Shown here: positions 1-11,976 of the stretch, one piece after another | Layout of the letters: the number at the start of each line of letters is the position of its first letter | Position numbering within the stretch: the first letter of the stretch is position 1 | The notes under the pieces: model-generated | What the model saw: only the letters and a program-made list of their open reading frames with translations | The model's database searches: none | Told to the model about the DNA's origin: nothing | DNA from: Gossypium raimondii | Lineage: Eukaryota > Streptophyta > Magnoliopsida > Malvales > Malvaceae | Assembly (NCBI RefSeq): GCF_025698545.1 | Contig: NC_068566.1 | Location: 41,829,192 to 41,893,191 of the forward strand | DNA length: 64,000 nucleotides | Direction: 5' to 3' | Made by a program: the position numbers and the translations under genes

Positions 1-450
1 TGCAAGACTGTTCATATATTTATGTTTGTGTTATCCTACAGTTACAATGCTGTTTGTCATACATAAAATTATTGTAGGGTATGGTGAATAATGTCATGTC
101 CTTGGTATCTCAGCCACATCTGTTCTGCAATTGCAGGGCACTCAAGCACGCGAGAAAAACGAATTGTTGCTTAAAGAGTTTGGTATCGACTACAATACAT
201 TGCCAGTCATGTTCCGGCTGGGTTCTTCCGTTTTCCAGGTTAAGGTTGCTTTCCCCCATTTGGAGCGTTATTCCAAATGCTTACTGCATACGTCATACTG
301 AGTTATGTGGCTTTTGTGCAGACAGAGAACACCTCAATCTTAGAGAATGATGCTTCTTCTGTTAAGAAAAGGGAAGCTAAAATAATTACAGAACATTGTA
401 GTATAATTGAGCAGAGCTTCTGGGAAGCACATCCAAGCTTCTTGGGTTAA
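1..450 (+). CDS. THG1: 3' end of tRNA-His guanylyltransferase (THG1-like), partial
   Basis: The last two coding exons are visible: 137-238 (after TTGCAG, ending CAG|GTTAAG) and 322-450 (after TTTTGTGCAG, stop TAA at 448-450). Earlier exons lie left of the window or are not recognisable in 1-136. Exon 137-238 encodes REKNELLLKEFGIDY followed by NTLPVMFRLGSSVF. This is the family's block after the catalytic fold (KNE-L---F-I-YN-LP-M-R-GS). The last exon ends with HCSIIEQSFWEAHPSFLG, like other plant THG1 tails. The family adds G(-1) to the 5' end of tRNA-His, giving the histidyl-tRNA synthetase its identity element. The catalytic carboxylates lie upstream and are not visible. Whether the whole gene is intact cannot be judged here. 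Identity is by motif recognition. Confidence 0.68.
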
Positions 451-759
451 AGTCTCTGAGACGTTCCATAGATTTTATGTAGACCTGTCAATTCGGAGGG
501 TTGGGCCTATTTGGTCGGGTAAAATAGAGTTTTAAAATTTTTGGGTCATTTTCAGGTTCAAATCAATTTACTTGAACTTAAATGTTAGAATTATTTTATA
601 AAATAGAATGAAAAATGAACTTATGCCGCAAAGGTTTCTTGTGCCATTCTTTCACTTCAGGCCTTTTGCCTCTCTTCTTTTATACTGAAATGTTAGGTCT
701 TATAGTTGTTACCTTAACGGGACAATGCTCATCAGCATCTCAAGTCTTCTTCTCTGCAG
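451..759 (+). other. spacer / presumed 3'UTR of the THG1-like gene
   Basis: AT-rich sequence between the THG1 stop codon and the first ALB3-like exon relic. I saw no earlier ALB3 exon here, so the relic appears truncated at its 5' side. It ends in a splice-acceptor-like TTCTTCTCTGCAG at 747-759. Confidence 0.4.
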
Positions 760-2929
760 GTTGCTTCCCTACTTTGCCACTGTTCCAGTCTGGATAGGCC
801 TGTATCAAGCTCTTTCAACTGTGACTAATGAAGTAATAAAGTGGTTGACTTTGCATTGCATTCTGATTTCTGCATGATGTTGGGAAACTCTTTCACATGT
901 TAAATAACTTTCATCACTGATTGATGCAATTTTTACTCAAAGGTTCTGTTGACAGAAGGTTTCTTTTGGATCCCTTCTTTGGGTGGACCAACTACAATTG
1001 CTGCTCGACAAAGCGGGTCTGGAATTTCTTGGCTTAATTCATTTGTGGTAATAAACTTACCCCCTAAACTTATAAGGTTAATAAATCTCTTTGTTATTTT
1101 TGTATATCCCAATGTTTTAAGATTACCTGGCCTTTTTCTTGTATCTTTTACTTGTCTGTGACAACTTTCCTTCTTTTTTCAAGATTGTACGGAGTTGTTA
1201 AAGAGACTTTCTGTTATTACTTATTTTAGCCTCTTTGGCATTGATATATTTATTAGCAGTTGTGAGAGGGGCGACTGCTATTTTTTGAAGATTGATAGTA
1301 TTGGTTTAACCTTTATAATTACCCTCTTACTTTGTAGCATCTTCACCTTTGATGAGAAGGATTGAAAAAATGTAGCTGAAATTAAATTAAGAACAGCAAA
1401 TTAGAGATTTCAGATGTAGCTTCTGTTAACCAGGCATGGAGACCATGTTGTCTTTGATTCATATATCTAATTTTGTTATCTAATATGAGGAGCAATGGTC
1501 GTGCAGAATAGCCACCGCCATTAGGTTGGCATGACACTGCGTCATACCTTGTTTTACCTGTGCTTCTTGTTGTCGGTCAATATGTTTCAGCAGAGCTGAT
1601 GAAGCCGCCCCAGGTCAGAAGAACTCGTCTCATTACTTCCATTTCATTCCTATTTTGCATATTAATTTGTTAAGTAGTTTGAATCTTTCAAATTTTCTTT
1701 TGACAGACAGATGATCCAGCCCAAAAGAACACACTTGATTGGTTACTTTTCATTATCCGTTCTGTCAGGATTACCGATTTACTGGTTGGTCTCTTTTAGC
1801 AATTTTATTGAAACCTATAGATTTAGCAAATTGCACTTTGCTTCTAGTTTAGTTTCTGGTTGTGGTACTAATATATATACATGCAGTGGTTTTTAAATGG
1901 TCATAATTCTGAAGCACGAATGGAGCACTTCATATTCTTGTGCTATCATTAATTTATGATGCTGTATGTGCCAGCGGGACTAGAACTTCCAAACTTCATT
2001 TTTGTCTATTTTCTGCTGTTAATAATGCTCTTTAAGGTTGGATGTAGATATCCGATTGGAATTTGCATATATTAGCATAAAATACATAACTGAACTTGCA
2101 TACGTGAGAATAATTGACCCAGCTTCAGAGCATTTGATTCCTTCTGGATCTTAATTTTGAGCACCCGCCCTAATATCTCCACATATAACTTTTATCTTCA
2201 TTTGTTTGCATACTATGCTGCAAAATATGCATGAATCTCTGTTCTTTGTCTTCCCTGTTGAATGTAGTATAAACATGTTGCTTGTTCTAGCCTTCTAGAT
2301 GAAATTGGTTACTTGAGCACTAGGTATTTTTCCCCCTTAGTCTAAGTAGTGGTACACCCAAACTTGCTGTTAAAATCTCAGCTTATCATTAAGTGGTATA
2401 GTTTGTTGTTTTTGAGGTGTACCAATTCTCAGGTGTACCCTTTGCTAGGTTTTAGTTTCCCTTGCAAGTTGAATTCTATGAAGTCATTTGTGATGATAGT
2501 ACCACTTTTAACTGTCAAGTAAGGATCTTCTAAAATAGTCATTTAGGACAGTGAAAAAGAAGCAAATAATGACATTAAAAGCTAGTTATCTTTAGGCAGA
2601 GATGAAATTAATCTGCCTCTGCATGTTATGGCAGCATGATTACATGCACTAAGTTTTGATTTTATGGTATCTGTAGGTGGGTTCGACTGCTGCAAGATCC
2701 AATATTGTTTGAACCATGTAATGAAATCAAACAGTTCATGTGGTGCGTGAGTGCAAACATGGTATGCTATTAACATGGGGAAGGCTTAATTGGTAACATG
2801 AGGGGACATTAGCTAACAGACATGACTTCTTATATGCATAACTGAGTTTTACTGCAGATGACTGTTGTTAACTTTAAAACAGGACTGATGATCCTAGTAT
2901 GTTACCGTTTGAAATTGTGCCAACTACTT

Positions 2930-5400
2930 TGACACCATTTTTTGGATTGAAAACGGGTCGACTTGGGTTTTGACGAAAACGAAAAAAACGAGATTCGCCA
3001 CCAATCCTTTTTATGAGGTGTGATTGGATCACCTCGAAAAGTGGTTGTTTTTAATAAACAGTTTGATTTTATTAAAACAACAAGTTTGGTCTACAAAATT
3101 CAGAAAAACAGGTTCGGGAGTCGGTTACGTACGAGGAAGAATTAGCACCCTCGATACGCCCAAAATTGGTACCTAGTTGATTATTTAATGTCTTAGTGTC
3201 GAAGAGTGAAAACTTTGAATAATTTAAAATTACGATTCTTGTGTTAAAACGTTAAAAATTTTCAGGAAAAGAGGCATATTTCACATTATTCGAGAAGGAG
3301 TATCCAGTAAGTTAGGACACAATGTCTCGAATTCCCGATACGCGATTGAAAAATGTTTACTTAAAAAAATATTTAACTATCTTGGATTAAAAGAGGGATC
3401 ACGACCAGTAAGTTAGGACACGATCCTTTTTTTAATTCTCGATATCGTTTAAAACTTGAGTTTGAAAAGATTCGTGTAATAAAGTTTAAAAGAATATTCA
3501 ATTGTTTAAATCGAATGAAGAAATCGCAACCCAATACGTTAGGGCACAATTTCTCAAAATATTAAACATTGAATATTGCATTTATTTCGAAAAATCCTCG
3601 TCTCGAGAAAACGTGTCATATCCAATGCGTTAAGACACAACGTATTGAATTCTCGATAACAAGCTTCTTATCATTTTTTAAAAGAGTAATCTCGATTATT
3701 TAAGTTCAACGAAGAAAGTCGAAACCCAATGCGTTAGGGTTCGATTCTCTCGAAGATCTAAAATACCGAATATTACTTATTTTTAAATTTTCTTTTTTTG
3801 AAATCTAAATAAAAAATGGGTGTAATAGAATAATGATGATAATGTAAGTAAAATAATACAACCACAACTAAGATGAGCAACAAATAAAATACATAATAAA
3901 CAAATCAAAGATACATAAAATAATAAATGAATAAAAAATCTAAAACATTTCATAAAAATAATGAACACTTCAATAAATGAATAAATAAATATCAAATAAA
4001 ACAACGATAACAATACGAATTATAAAAATGAAATATTTATGTATGTGCATCTATATATTTATATATAAAATAAAATTTGAAATTAACAAGACATAGATAA
4101 TAATAATATTAATAATAATAATAACAATAATAATAATAATAATAAAACTAAATAGTTAAATAATAAAAAAAGGGACTAAATCGAAAACAAAACAAAATCA
4201 CAGGAAAAAATCAAAAATGAAATGAAGTAAAGGATTAATCCGTGACGCGCGTGAAAGGAGAGGGACCGAGGTGAAAAATATCCCAATCCACCAAAACGCA
4301 GTACTTCGAGGGACTTAAATGAAATCAAGATAAAATTTCGGGGCCAAATTAAAATAAAATAAACCTAACAAAAGGGACTAAATCAAAAAATGGGCGAAAT
4401 GCGGAAAGATCCTCAGCGCAAATATCCCCTTCACCGCAGAGACACGCGGATCCTGAGGGCCATCGGGTCGGGTTTTCGGTTATTAGGCGAAACGGCGTCG
4501 TTTTGGACATAAAACTTAAGCCCAAAACGGCGCCGTATGGTGGCCTGCATTAATAGCAAAAATAAAGAGAAAAAAATGTTTTCATTCCATTTTAAAAAAA
4601 ACCAGACAACTCACAGTTCTCTTCCCCCCTTTTCGTCAGACACCACCGCCGGCCACCAACGCCGGGGCTCCGCCGCGAGAGGTTGTCTTGACAAGAAAAG
4701 GGGGTTTTTAACCCCGTTCACAACCCCCTCTAAAGATCTACCCTTTCAGTCCCGAAAAGTCGAAAAAGGAGGGGTTTTTTCTACCCCTTTTCAGTCCGAT
4801 TCCATCGCCGAAGGTGGTCTCTGGCGACGGGCTTTCGAGACCGGTAAGTGTCCCTTCTCTTTTTCTTTTTCGTTTTGTTTTTGTGTTAATAGAGTAAAAC
4901 AATAACAAAGAAAATAAAATAAGAAAACAGAGAAAGATGCGCACGAACAGAAGAAAAAGAATACTAGAGTCAACCTTTTTGTTTTTTTTTCTTTTCATTC
5001 GCTGGTTCCTTGTAAGGAAAAAATACAAAGGTAAGGTTTTTTGCATTTATATCCTAATTACAATGCATTTTTGTAATTTTTCACTGCTCTCCTCTGCTAG
5101 TTGTCCCTTCTTTTCTTATTTGCAGGTGCTTGGTGGCAGGCTACAAAGGCAGAGGGTATGGGCGGATGGGACAAGGCGAACGGCACTAGTCAGATGATGC
5201 GACGGCGGCAGAAGACCTAGGTGGCTAAGGTTTTCTGTTTTTTTTCTTTTTCCTGAAAATGGGTTTTGATAACTGGGCTAGGGTGTTGGGTTTAATTTTG
5301 TTGGGTTGTATTTGGGTTTTAGGTTGGTTATTGGGTTATTTGGGTATTGGGTAGGTTTGGGTTTGTTGGGCCCCGGGTCAAAATGGGCCGTAGAACTACA
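2930..5400. mobile_element. LTR-like insertion inside the ALB3 relic (solo LTR or non-autonomous element)
   Basis: About 2.47 kb of sequence unlike its surroundings, starting TGACACC and ending GAACTACA (TG..CA ends). It holds a degenerate direct-repeat array at 3304-3738, A-rich tracts around 3780-4180, a short GC-rich stretch with CCACCGCCGGCC near 4640, and GGGCCCCGGG near 5370. There is no retroelement coding motif. I did not find a convincing target-site duplication (TACTT before, GCTGG after), so the borders are approximate and the solo-LTR reading is inference. Short open frames inside it have no recognisable product. Confidence 0.45.
3304..3738 (+). repeat. five degenerate repeats with the core CCARTRMGTTAGG.CACAA
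   Basis: Related cores start at about 3304, 3405, 3531, 3622 and 3725. They read CCAGTAAGTTAGGACAC (twice), CCAATACGTTAGGGCAC, CCAATGCGTTAAGACAC and CCAATGCGTTAGGG. Most are followed within ~15 bases by TCTCGAA/ATTCTCGATA. Spacing is 91-126 bp. This is an old, diverged tandem array inside the LTR-like insertion. Confidence 0.6.
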
Positions 5401-5585
5401 GCTGGTGAATTAAAGCAAATTATTAATTTTACCCTGTTAATTTTCAAAAGCAATGACTAATTTCAAGATTGCAACAGGGTGATGAGTCTCTCGAAGAAGC
5501 ATATTCTTTAAGTGCAAGCAAACAAGTTCCTAATATTTCTCAGCCAAGACGAAGCAAGAGATCTAAGCGGAAGCATGCTGTATAA

Positions 5586-6436
5586 GAAGATTTTACACTG
5601 AATTATTTTAGTTTATGGTGAGTCTTGTATATTTAAAGGAATTGTATTATTTTTAATATAGTGGCATTTTTTATGCTGGCCCATTCAAGATATATTGCAA
5701 AATCATGAAATACTCCACATCCTTGCTCCAAAAGGCCCATATTTTTCGAATGGTAATTGCTTGGTTGAGAAAATTTGATTAAACTGAGTAACTACTAACC
5801 TGACATTTTTATCTTGTGGCATGTTGAGCTAGCTGTTAAGCATGTCAAGCCTCATTCCTGGAAGGTTTTGTGATAGGGATCTGGTCTTGCAGTGCTAATA
5901 GTTACACCTTCATCGCTTCCTCTTATCTGATCTGAACCTCTGTAGCATGATTTTTCTTCTAATAATTGATTTCCTCACTCATGAAGATTTGTCAGCAGTT
6001 CTTTGTTTAAAATTGTTTCAGTCACCTGTGGAGCCACTTGTTGACATATTTACTTACAGTCACAGTCAAGGTTCGAAACAATCCCGCATTTCCTTTCATG
6101 TGTGAAAGATGAGTGTTTATTTCTGCAAACATTGGATAGTCTAACTTGCATTTGGGGTAGCTGCAATGACTAGAAGCATTATATTGTAGAATATTGAATC
6201 GAGATAGGATTACCTTCTGACTGAAGAAAACCGAACATACCATCACAAACAAAACTACCCTTTACTAGGTGAGAGAACCAGAACAAACTCGTGTAGAACG
6301 TTTAATACATAATAGAAGCATATACGAATACATCAATACTTGCTTTCTCACATGAACCTTCAAAGTAAAATTCATTTTTGTACAAGCACAAAAACCTACA
6401 TAGAGACATCTGACTTCCACTCTGTTTTGTATCACC
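5586..6436. other. intergenic, between convergent ALB3 relic and minus-strand gene tail
   Basis: AT-rich, non-repetitive sequence. It probably includes the old 3'UTR of the ALB3 relic and the 3'UTR of the minus-strand gene ending at 6437. No coding signal was recognised. Confidence 0.35.
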
Positions 6437-6687
6437 TTAGTGCTTAGATGGTGACCGGCGATTTTTGACTGGGTTGGGGCTGGATGGGGATTTATGAATC
6501 TTCTTCATTTCAACCTGTTTTTTCATGATTTTACAGTAGCAAGTAGTTGTTTAGTGAATGGATTTTGTTATACTAGCTACGATAGAAAGAGATTACATAG
6601 AGGTTACCCAGGTAGGTAATGCATTTCTAACACGTGACCTTGGCATTAGGCTTCTAGGTGTGCTGAACTTGAAGTGAACTGCTGGCA
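6437..6687 (-). CDS. last two exons of an unidentified minus-strand gene (partial or orphan)
   Basis: On the minus strand, an acceptor CCATAG is followed by an 80-nt exon (6687-6608) ending TGG|GTAACC. A 93-nt intron (6607-6515) with GT..AG borders follows, then an exon (6514-6437) ending in TAA. Phases fit exactly: 2 nt + 26 codons, then 26 codons including the stop. The first exon reads PAVHFKFSTPRSLMP then RSRVRNALPTW. The second reads VEMKKIHKSPSSPNP then VKNRRSPSKH. The tail is basic and rich in Ser-Pro, as in nuclear or microtubule-associated proteins, but I do not recognise the family. No convincing preceding exon was found between 6690 and 7200, so it may be a 3' fragment. Confidence 0.4.
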
Positions 6688-7239
6688 CTATGGAAAAAAA
6701 AAACACAAATGCATTAGAAGTTAGAAGCTACAAGTAAAGCCTTTTTCATGTAGTTGTATGCGATGCATTGAATGCTAAAACGAAGAAGGGGGAGGGGGGG
6801 ATAGGGGGTGAAGATTGCCTGAGTCAATAGCTCGAACACTGATATCGGATCCCTGGAGTTGATAATGTATAAGCAGGAGCCATGCTAGTAGAAGGTAGAT
6901 CAGAACATGGTCTCTCATCTTATGTATAGGTAGTGACATATGCTGCATGCTTTGATTATCTTACAAGAATGAAGGAGCATTTTATTGATGCATTTTTTTG
7001 TAATCATAACCAAACTTGAAAATAGATTTAAGAATGTTTGTTAAAGGTGCTGGAGAATCATATGGCATTATGAACGAGTTTGACAAAATCTGTGTTTATG
7101 GTTATTGTGGATTTGACTTTCCTCTAAGTTATCATTTCTCATCTATCATTGCATCCATGATATAAATAGTTAGATGGTATTAATTTTTGTTGAGTGCTTA
7201 AAAGCTTGCTGTCGGCGCGGGTGTCGGGACCCGTTTTTT
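6688..7239. other. intergenic or upstream introns of the minus-strand tail
   Basis: A G-rich tract (GGGGGAGGGGGGG) lies near 6787-6802. Possible minus-strand exon material near 6770-6885 could not be joined in phase to the exon at 6687. Confidence 0.3.
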
Positions 7240-8318
7240 CTTTTTGGGGGTTACATCTGCCACATGTCATATTATGGTTGTGACATGTGGTGAACATAAA
7301 AAATTATTAATATCAATAATAAAAATAAAATTATAAAAACCAAAAAATGTAAAATTACAAAAAAATTAAAAATTATGGAAATATAAAAATTTAGAAAATT
7401 ATAAAATTTATAAATTTATAAAAAATAGAAAAATAAAAATTATAGAAAACTATTAAAATCATAAAAATTAAAAATTATAAAAATCATAGAAAAGTTATAA
7501 AATAAAATTTTATAAAAAAATCATAAAAATCCCCTTAAAATAAAAATACAATTTTTTGAAAAACTAACAACATTAAAAAATACAGAAAAATAGAGAAGAA
7601 AATCTCTAAAAATCTTAAAAAATAAAATTTATAAGACATAAAAATTATAATTTAATCATCTCAATTGTCAAAAACAGTGACGACGTCTAAACGGCCCATA
7701 ATTCTCTTCCACCGTGATGATTTTTTATAGTATTCTTCAACGATGAGGCAAACTTGATAAGCTTTAACCTAGATCTCATAATGCTTGTTTCCAACTTCTA
7801 CTCTAACATTCACGATTTTATGTCTTTTTTTAACTTCTTATTGGTGCCATGGCATCCCAACAACTTGACCAGCTGGATGATAGAGCAACTGAAGGTGAAG
7901 CTAAAATGTGGTTGTGATTTAAGTACAATAAGCTGACCAGCTTGATGATAGAGCAACTGCGGTCGTTGGTTAAATTTTAATTTTTATACTTTTTTTATAA
8001 GTTTTTTTATATTTTTAATAATTTTATATCTTTTTTATAAGTTGTATTTTGTTATTTAAAAAAACTATATAATTTTATAAAAAAATTAGATTTCATTCTA
8101 TATTTTTTAGAATTTTTAATATTTTTATAAGTGTTTATATTTTTATATTATTTTTATTTTTATAATTTTCTATATATTTTTATAATTTTCTAATATATTC
8201 TAAAATTTTAATTTTAATAATTTTATAATTTCTAATAGTTTTTTTAATTTTTCTATAATTTTTATCGATTTCAATAAAATTTTATTATTTTCACCTCTTT
8301 TTGTTAACCCCAAAAAGG
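7240..8318. mobile_element. foldback/MITE-like element with long A-rich/T-rich inverted arms
   Basis: The left arm (7240-~7670) is almost pure A/T with A-runs and the right arm (~7970-8318) is its T-rich counterpart. The ends match as inverted repeats: CTTTTTGGGGGTTA at 7240-7253 against TTAACCCCAAAAAG at 8305-8317. The centre contains a short direct duplication, GACCAGCTGGATGATAGAGC at 7867-7886 and GACCAGCTTGATGATAGAGC at 7935-7954. A perfect 10-bp palindrome arm pair, CCACATGTCA / TGACATGTGG, lies at 7260-7269 and 7281-7290. No transposase is visible and no target duplication was established. Confidence 0.4.
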
Positions 8319-8900
8319 AACTTGTTAACTTTAACGAATCTTTTTCTTTTTTTATATATTTTGATAATTTAAATATCCAATTGAACGCATAATAAAAAAA
8401 CAATGGCTTAATTACTCTTTCTTTCTTCTTTTTTTTAAAAAAAAATTCAAGGACTCCTTGCTTTACTATTGCAAGTTATAATTGTAAAATTTTTATCCCG
8501 TTATTGTAGACCCAATTAAGTCTAAAATTATGTGGCTCAATTTAAAAGGGATAGGAGTTTTACTTTTAATAGAAGTTTATTCTTATTCATTCATTCGGTT
8601 ATTTGATGGACATACTAGATTGAAAGTTGATCATTATAAATTGATCTTCCATCTACCTATAGAGTTCCACACACACACACGTGCACACAAATACACATAA
8701 AAATTATAGTTGTCATTACTTAGGGTTTATGTAATTAAGGGTAAAAGTAAAAAAGGTGAAATCAATTTATCGTGTGCTTGTGTTCCTCATCAAGCTTAAT
8801 GGTCAACTCCAATTTTACATCAAGTATTTCTTGTAATTGTGAAATCATATTATTCTAAAGATCTTAAAATAATTTATTATGCAATTTTAAGGATTTTATT
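8319..8900. other. AT-rich intergenic sequence
   Basis: No gene seen. A short (CA)n stretch lies near 8670-8690. The last five bases, TTATT (8896-8900), are the left target duplication of the next element. Confidence 0.35.
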
Positions 8901-11850
8901 TGTAACACCCCTAACCCGTATCCATCGCCAGAATAGGGTTATAGAGCATTACCGGAGTTTACAAATTAATTTACAAACTTTTCATTTCATCAAGCATTCA
9001 TATTTATAACCAATCAAAATCAAAACATTAATAAGTTAACGTTGGCCAATTTAACTTATACGTGCCATTATAACCAGAATCAAATCATCCAAAATTACCG
9101 ATAGAACCAATTGATAGTGTGATATATCTCCGATAAGCTTCCAACCCAATCGAGCTTCCGGTAATCATTTCAATGCATCTAATAATTATACATATTACCA
9201 ATAATAATTCAATTCCAATAATAAAACACATATTTATATAATATTCATCACTAAATAACATTCATTTTAATTTAAATTATATAGAATATAGTTCATATGA
9301 ACTTACCAAAGTTAAATTGCGAAATACTAAAATTTAGGGACATTTTGGTAATTTTCTATTTTCCTCAATTTCCACCCAATCTTGATCTAAATTAATATTT
9401 CATTCAATTTATTAATTTAAATAATAAAAAATTCATTTCATGCAATTTGGTCACTTATTGACATTTTACAAATTTACCCTTAAAATTTTACTTTTATTCA
9501 ATTTAGTCCCTAAACCTAAAACATGCAAATTAATCATTTTTAATGAAAACTCATGCTAGTTGAATAATCATATATTTTCCTCCTCCTCTCTTCCCCACAT
9601 CCTTAATATATATAACATGCTTATATGTAACATTATCTATAATTTCACTATTTATTTATATGTTCATTCAAAGCAGTCCAATTGAGGCATAGTCACTAAA
9701 TTATTTATATATTGAGCTACGGAACTCCGAATTAAGATCTGCTAAATTTTTATGAAACTAAACTCATATATCTTCTTACCATAAAATTTTAGAATTTATG
9801 GTTTAGCCAATAAGTGTAGTTTATTCTTTAAAGTCATCCCTGTTCTGCCGTCTGACAGGTTCGACCCTTCTTCACTAAAAATTAATTATCTCCTCATACG
9901 GGATTTGGATGATGTTACGTTTGTTTCTATTGAAAATAGACTCATTAAGGATTTAAACATATAAATTTAAGCTCCTAATTATTTTTCTAAAATTTTTGAT
10001 GATTTTACAAAGTCATAACAGGGGAACCTGAATTCATTCTGACATTGTCTCATAAAATTTATTATATCTCATGATTTACAATTTCATTACTTACACCGTT
10101 TCTTCTATGAGAAACTAGACTCAATAAGCTTTAATCCAATCATTTTTTCCCATGCACCAAAGTGAGAAGAAGAGAGAAAGAAAGAAAATTTTGCTTTCTT
10201 TACAAATTGGTTCTTCCACCAAAAATTCACCATTTTCACCTAGAAATCAAAAGAATTTCCATATCCATAAAGAGAGAAAGATAACAAGGAGACTATGGGG
10301 CGCTATAATATCAAGTTAGATTCAAGAAAGAGAAGTTGGAGGAGAAAGAAAATCAAGTTAAAGGTTGAAACTAATAGGACAAGGTAAGAACATCAAGATT
10401 TCAATATATTTTTAAGTTTGATATTATTGAAAAAGCATAGAAATGATGTTATAGTAGAATTTTATTATATAAGGTCTTATGTTCTTGATATATTAGTGAA
10501 GGGAAATAAGTGAAAGTGATGAGAAATATTATAGAGAAAGGGAATAAGTAAGTTATAAACTTAGTCATCAACATCTTGCACTAAAACAGTTTTTGACAGC
10601 AGCAGTAGGTTAAGTTTGAAAAATCACCATAAATTGTGGAGATCGAATTAGAGGATGAAAAAAATAAATTCCGACGTTTGGGCACTCAATTTAATAAAAA
10701 GGACTAAATTGTAAAAAGTACAAAAGTTGAGTTCTACATGTTAAAAGTGTCCAATTGTTATGAAATTTTAAATTAGAGGTCCTTAAATGGAAATTAGACC
10801 ATTGGTTAACTTGTTGGACAAAAATGGGCATGAGATAAGTGAAATAGGATATTTTTAAGTTGGGGGCATTTTGATTATTTAGTAATTAAAAGAATTAAAA
10901 AGACCAAAATAGCCAAAAATTTGTCCATCTTTAAGCCTTGGCCGAATTTCACAAGGAGGGGAGCCATAGTTAGGGTTTTCAAGCTTCCAAGCTCCATAGT
11001 AAGTGATTCTAAACCCCGTTTTTAATGTTCTTTACGTTTTTAGAGTCCCGGTAACTTGATTTAGCTTATTCTAGCAATAATTTAACCTAGGGTTTATATT
11101 TGGAAAAATTACCATAGGTGAAATGTGTTTATTTTGATGTTATATGGTATAATATGAAGCTTGAAATTATGTCTAACAACTTTTGCTAAGTGGTTTTAAG
11201 TGAAAACGAGTAAAACGACATAATCGGTAAAAATACCTAATGTCATAAGTAAGTGTTAGGGTGGGAATTCGACGTTGCCATAGAAGGGAAAAATGATCAG
11301 CATGTCATAATACATAATAATAAGGGATGAAGTTTAATTTACAAGCTTTGGGGCAAAAGTGTAAATATGCAAAAGTTTAGGGGCAAAATTGTAATTTTGT
11401 CAAAGTTTGAGTCAAGGAATGTTTTGATAAATGTGAGTATTAAATAAGTTAAATGTGTTATTATAGATCAAGAAAGAAGTGGAATCGACCTTGATCGGAG
11501 AAAAGAAAAGATTAAAGACTAAATTGTTAAATTTTTATATTGTTGCACCAAAGTAAGTTATGTGTAAATAATAACAATACATTTTTATAAATTGTGAATT
11601 ATATTTGATATGTGAATTAATATTGAATGTGGAAGGAAAATTTTTCATGAATTATTCAAGTGATAAAGTGTTTAAAATAAAGTGTTAAGTGTAAATTCCC
11701 GGTTGAACTTAGGAATAGAAGTGGATACAAGTGACATGTCACTAGAGACCAGTGTTACAGTGAGTCCCGGGTGCTGGGTGATCTAGCATGTGTTGCAGAC
11801 ACTTGATAGCTTGTGTGAGCAGGCCCGTGGACATTTCCAGTGTTATTGAT

Positions 11851-11976
11851 CAGTGGCAACTTCGGCTATATTTCAGTGGTAGCTACTGCTACATATCAGT
11901 GGTAGCTTCGGCTACATTTCAGTGGTAGCTATGGCTACGTATCAGTGGTAGCTCCGGCTACATATCAGTGTGGCAC
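11851..11976 (+). repeat. 23-bp minisatellite, five full units, each able to form a small hairpin
   Basis: Units start at 11851, 11874, 11897, 11920 and 11943, with a partial unit at 11966. The consensus is CAGTGGTAGCTNCGGCTACAT plus two bases. In units 2-5 the arms GTAGC and GCTAC are unchanged, while the 4-base loop differs each time (TACT, TTCG, TATG, TCCG). Unit 1 is diverged. Confidence 0.85.

Larger units (their letters stand above)
760..5585 (+). pseudogene. ALB3: 5'-truncated, frame-broken ALBINO3-like (Alb3/Oxa1/YidC) gene relic
   Basis: ALB3 is the thylakoid-membrane insertase that works with cpSRP to insert light-harvesting proteins. Exon relics match its conserved core in order: 760-832 (VPVWIGLYQALSTVTNE), 943-1047 (LLTEGFFWIPSLGGPT then AARQSGSGISWL), 1507-1613 (YLVLPVLLVVGQYVSAELM), 1707-~1784 (TDDPAQKNTL, then IGYFSLSVLSGLPIYW) and 5478-5585 (SQPRRSKRSKRKHAV, stop TAA), the basic C-terminal tail typical of ALB3. 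Lesions seen: one base missing near 776/777 (GCFPTL and ATVPVW lie in different frames); exon 1507-1613 is 107 nt instead of the in-frame 108, with the frame lost near 1515; and a deletion after NTL near 1734 that removes the usual LVFKFLPLM block and shifts frame. The exons for the N-terminal half and for the segment after the last membrane span are not visible. A ~2.5 kb LTR-like insertion separates the last exon from the rest. I infer a dead partial copy of a functional gene located elsewhere. Confidence 0.8.

Noticed and set aside
4537-5197. Overlapping open frames of 86-122 codons on both strands
   Set aside because: They lie in the LTR-like insertion, are homopolymer-rich (FFFFLF, KRKRK), and have no conserved motif.
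2930-5400. Confident solo-LTR call with target duplication
   Set aside because: The flanking pentamers (TACTT and GCTGG) do not match, so it is reported only as LTR-like.
11851-11976. CRISPR-like array
   Set aside because: The units are contiguous 23-bp tandem repeats without spacers, in plant LTR sequence.
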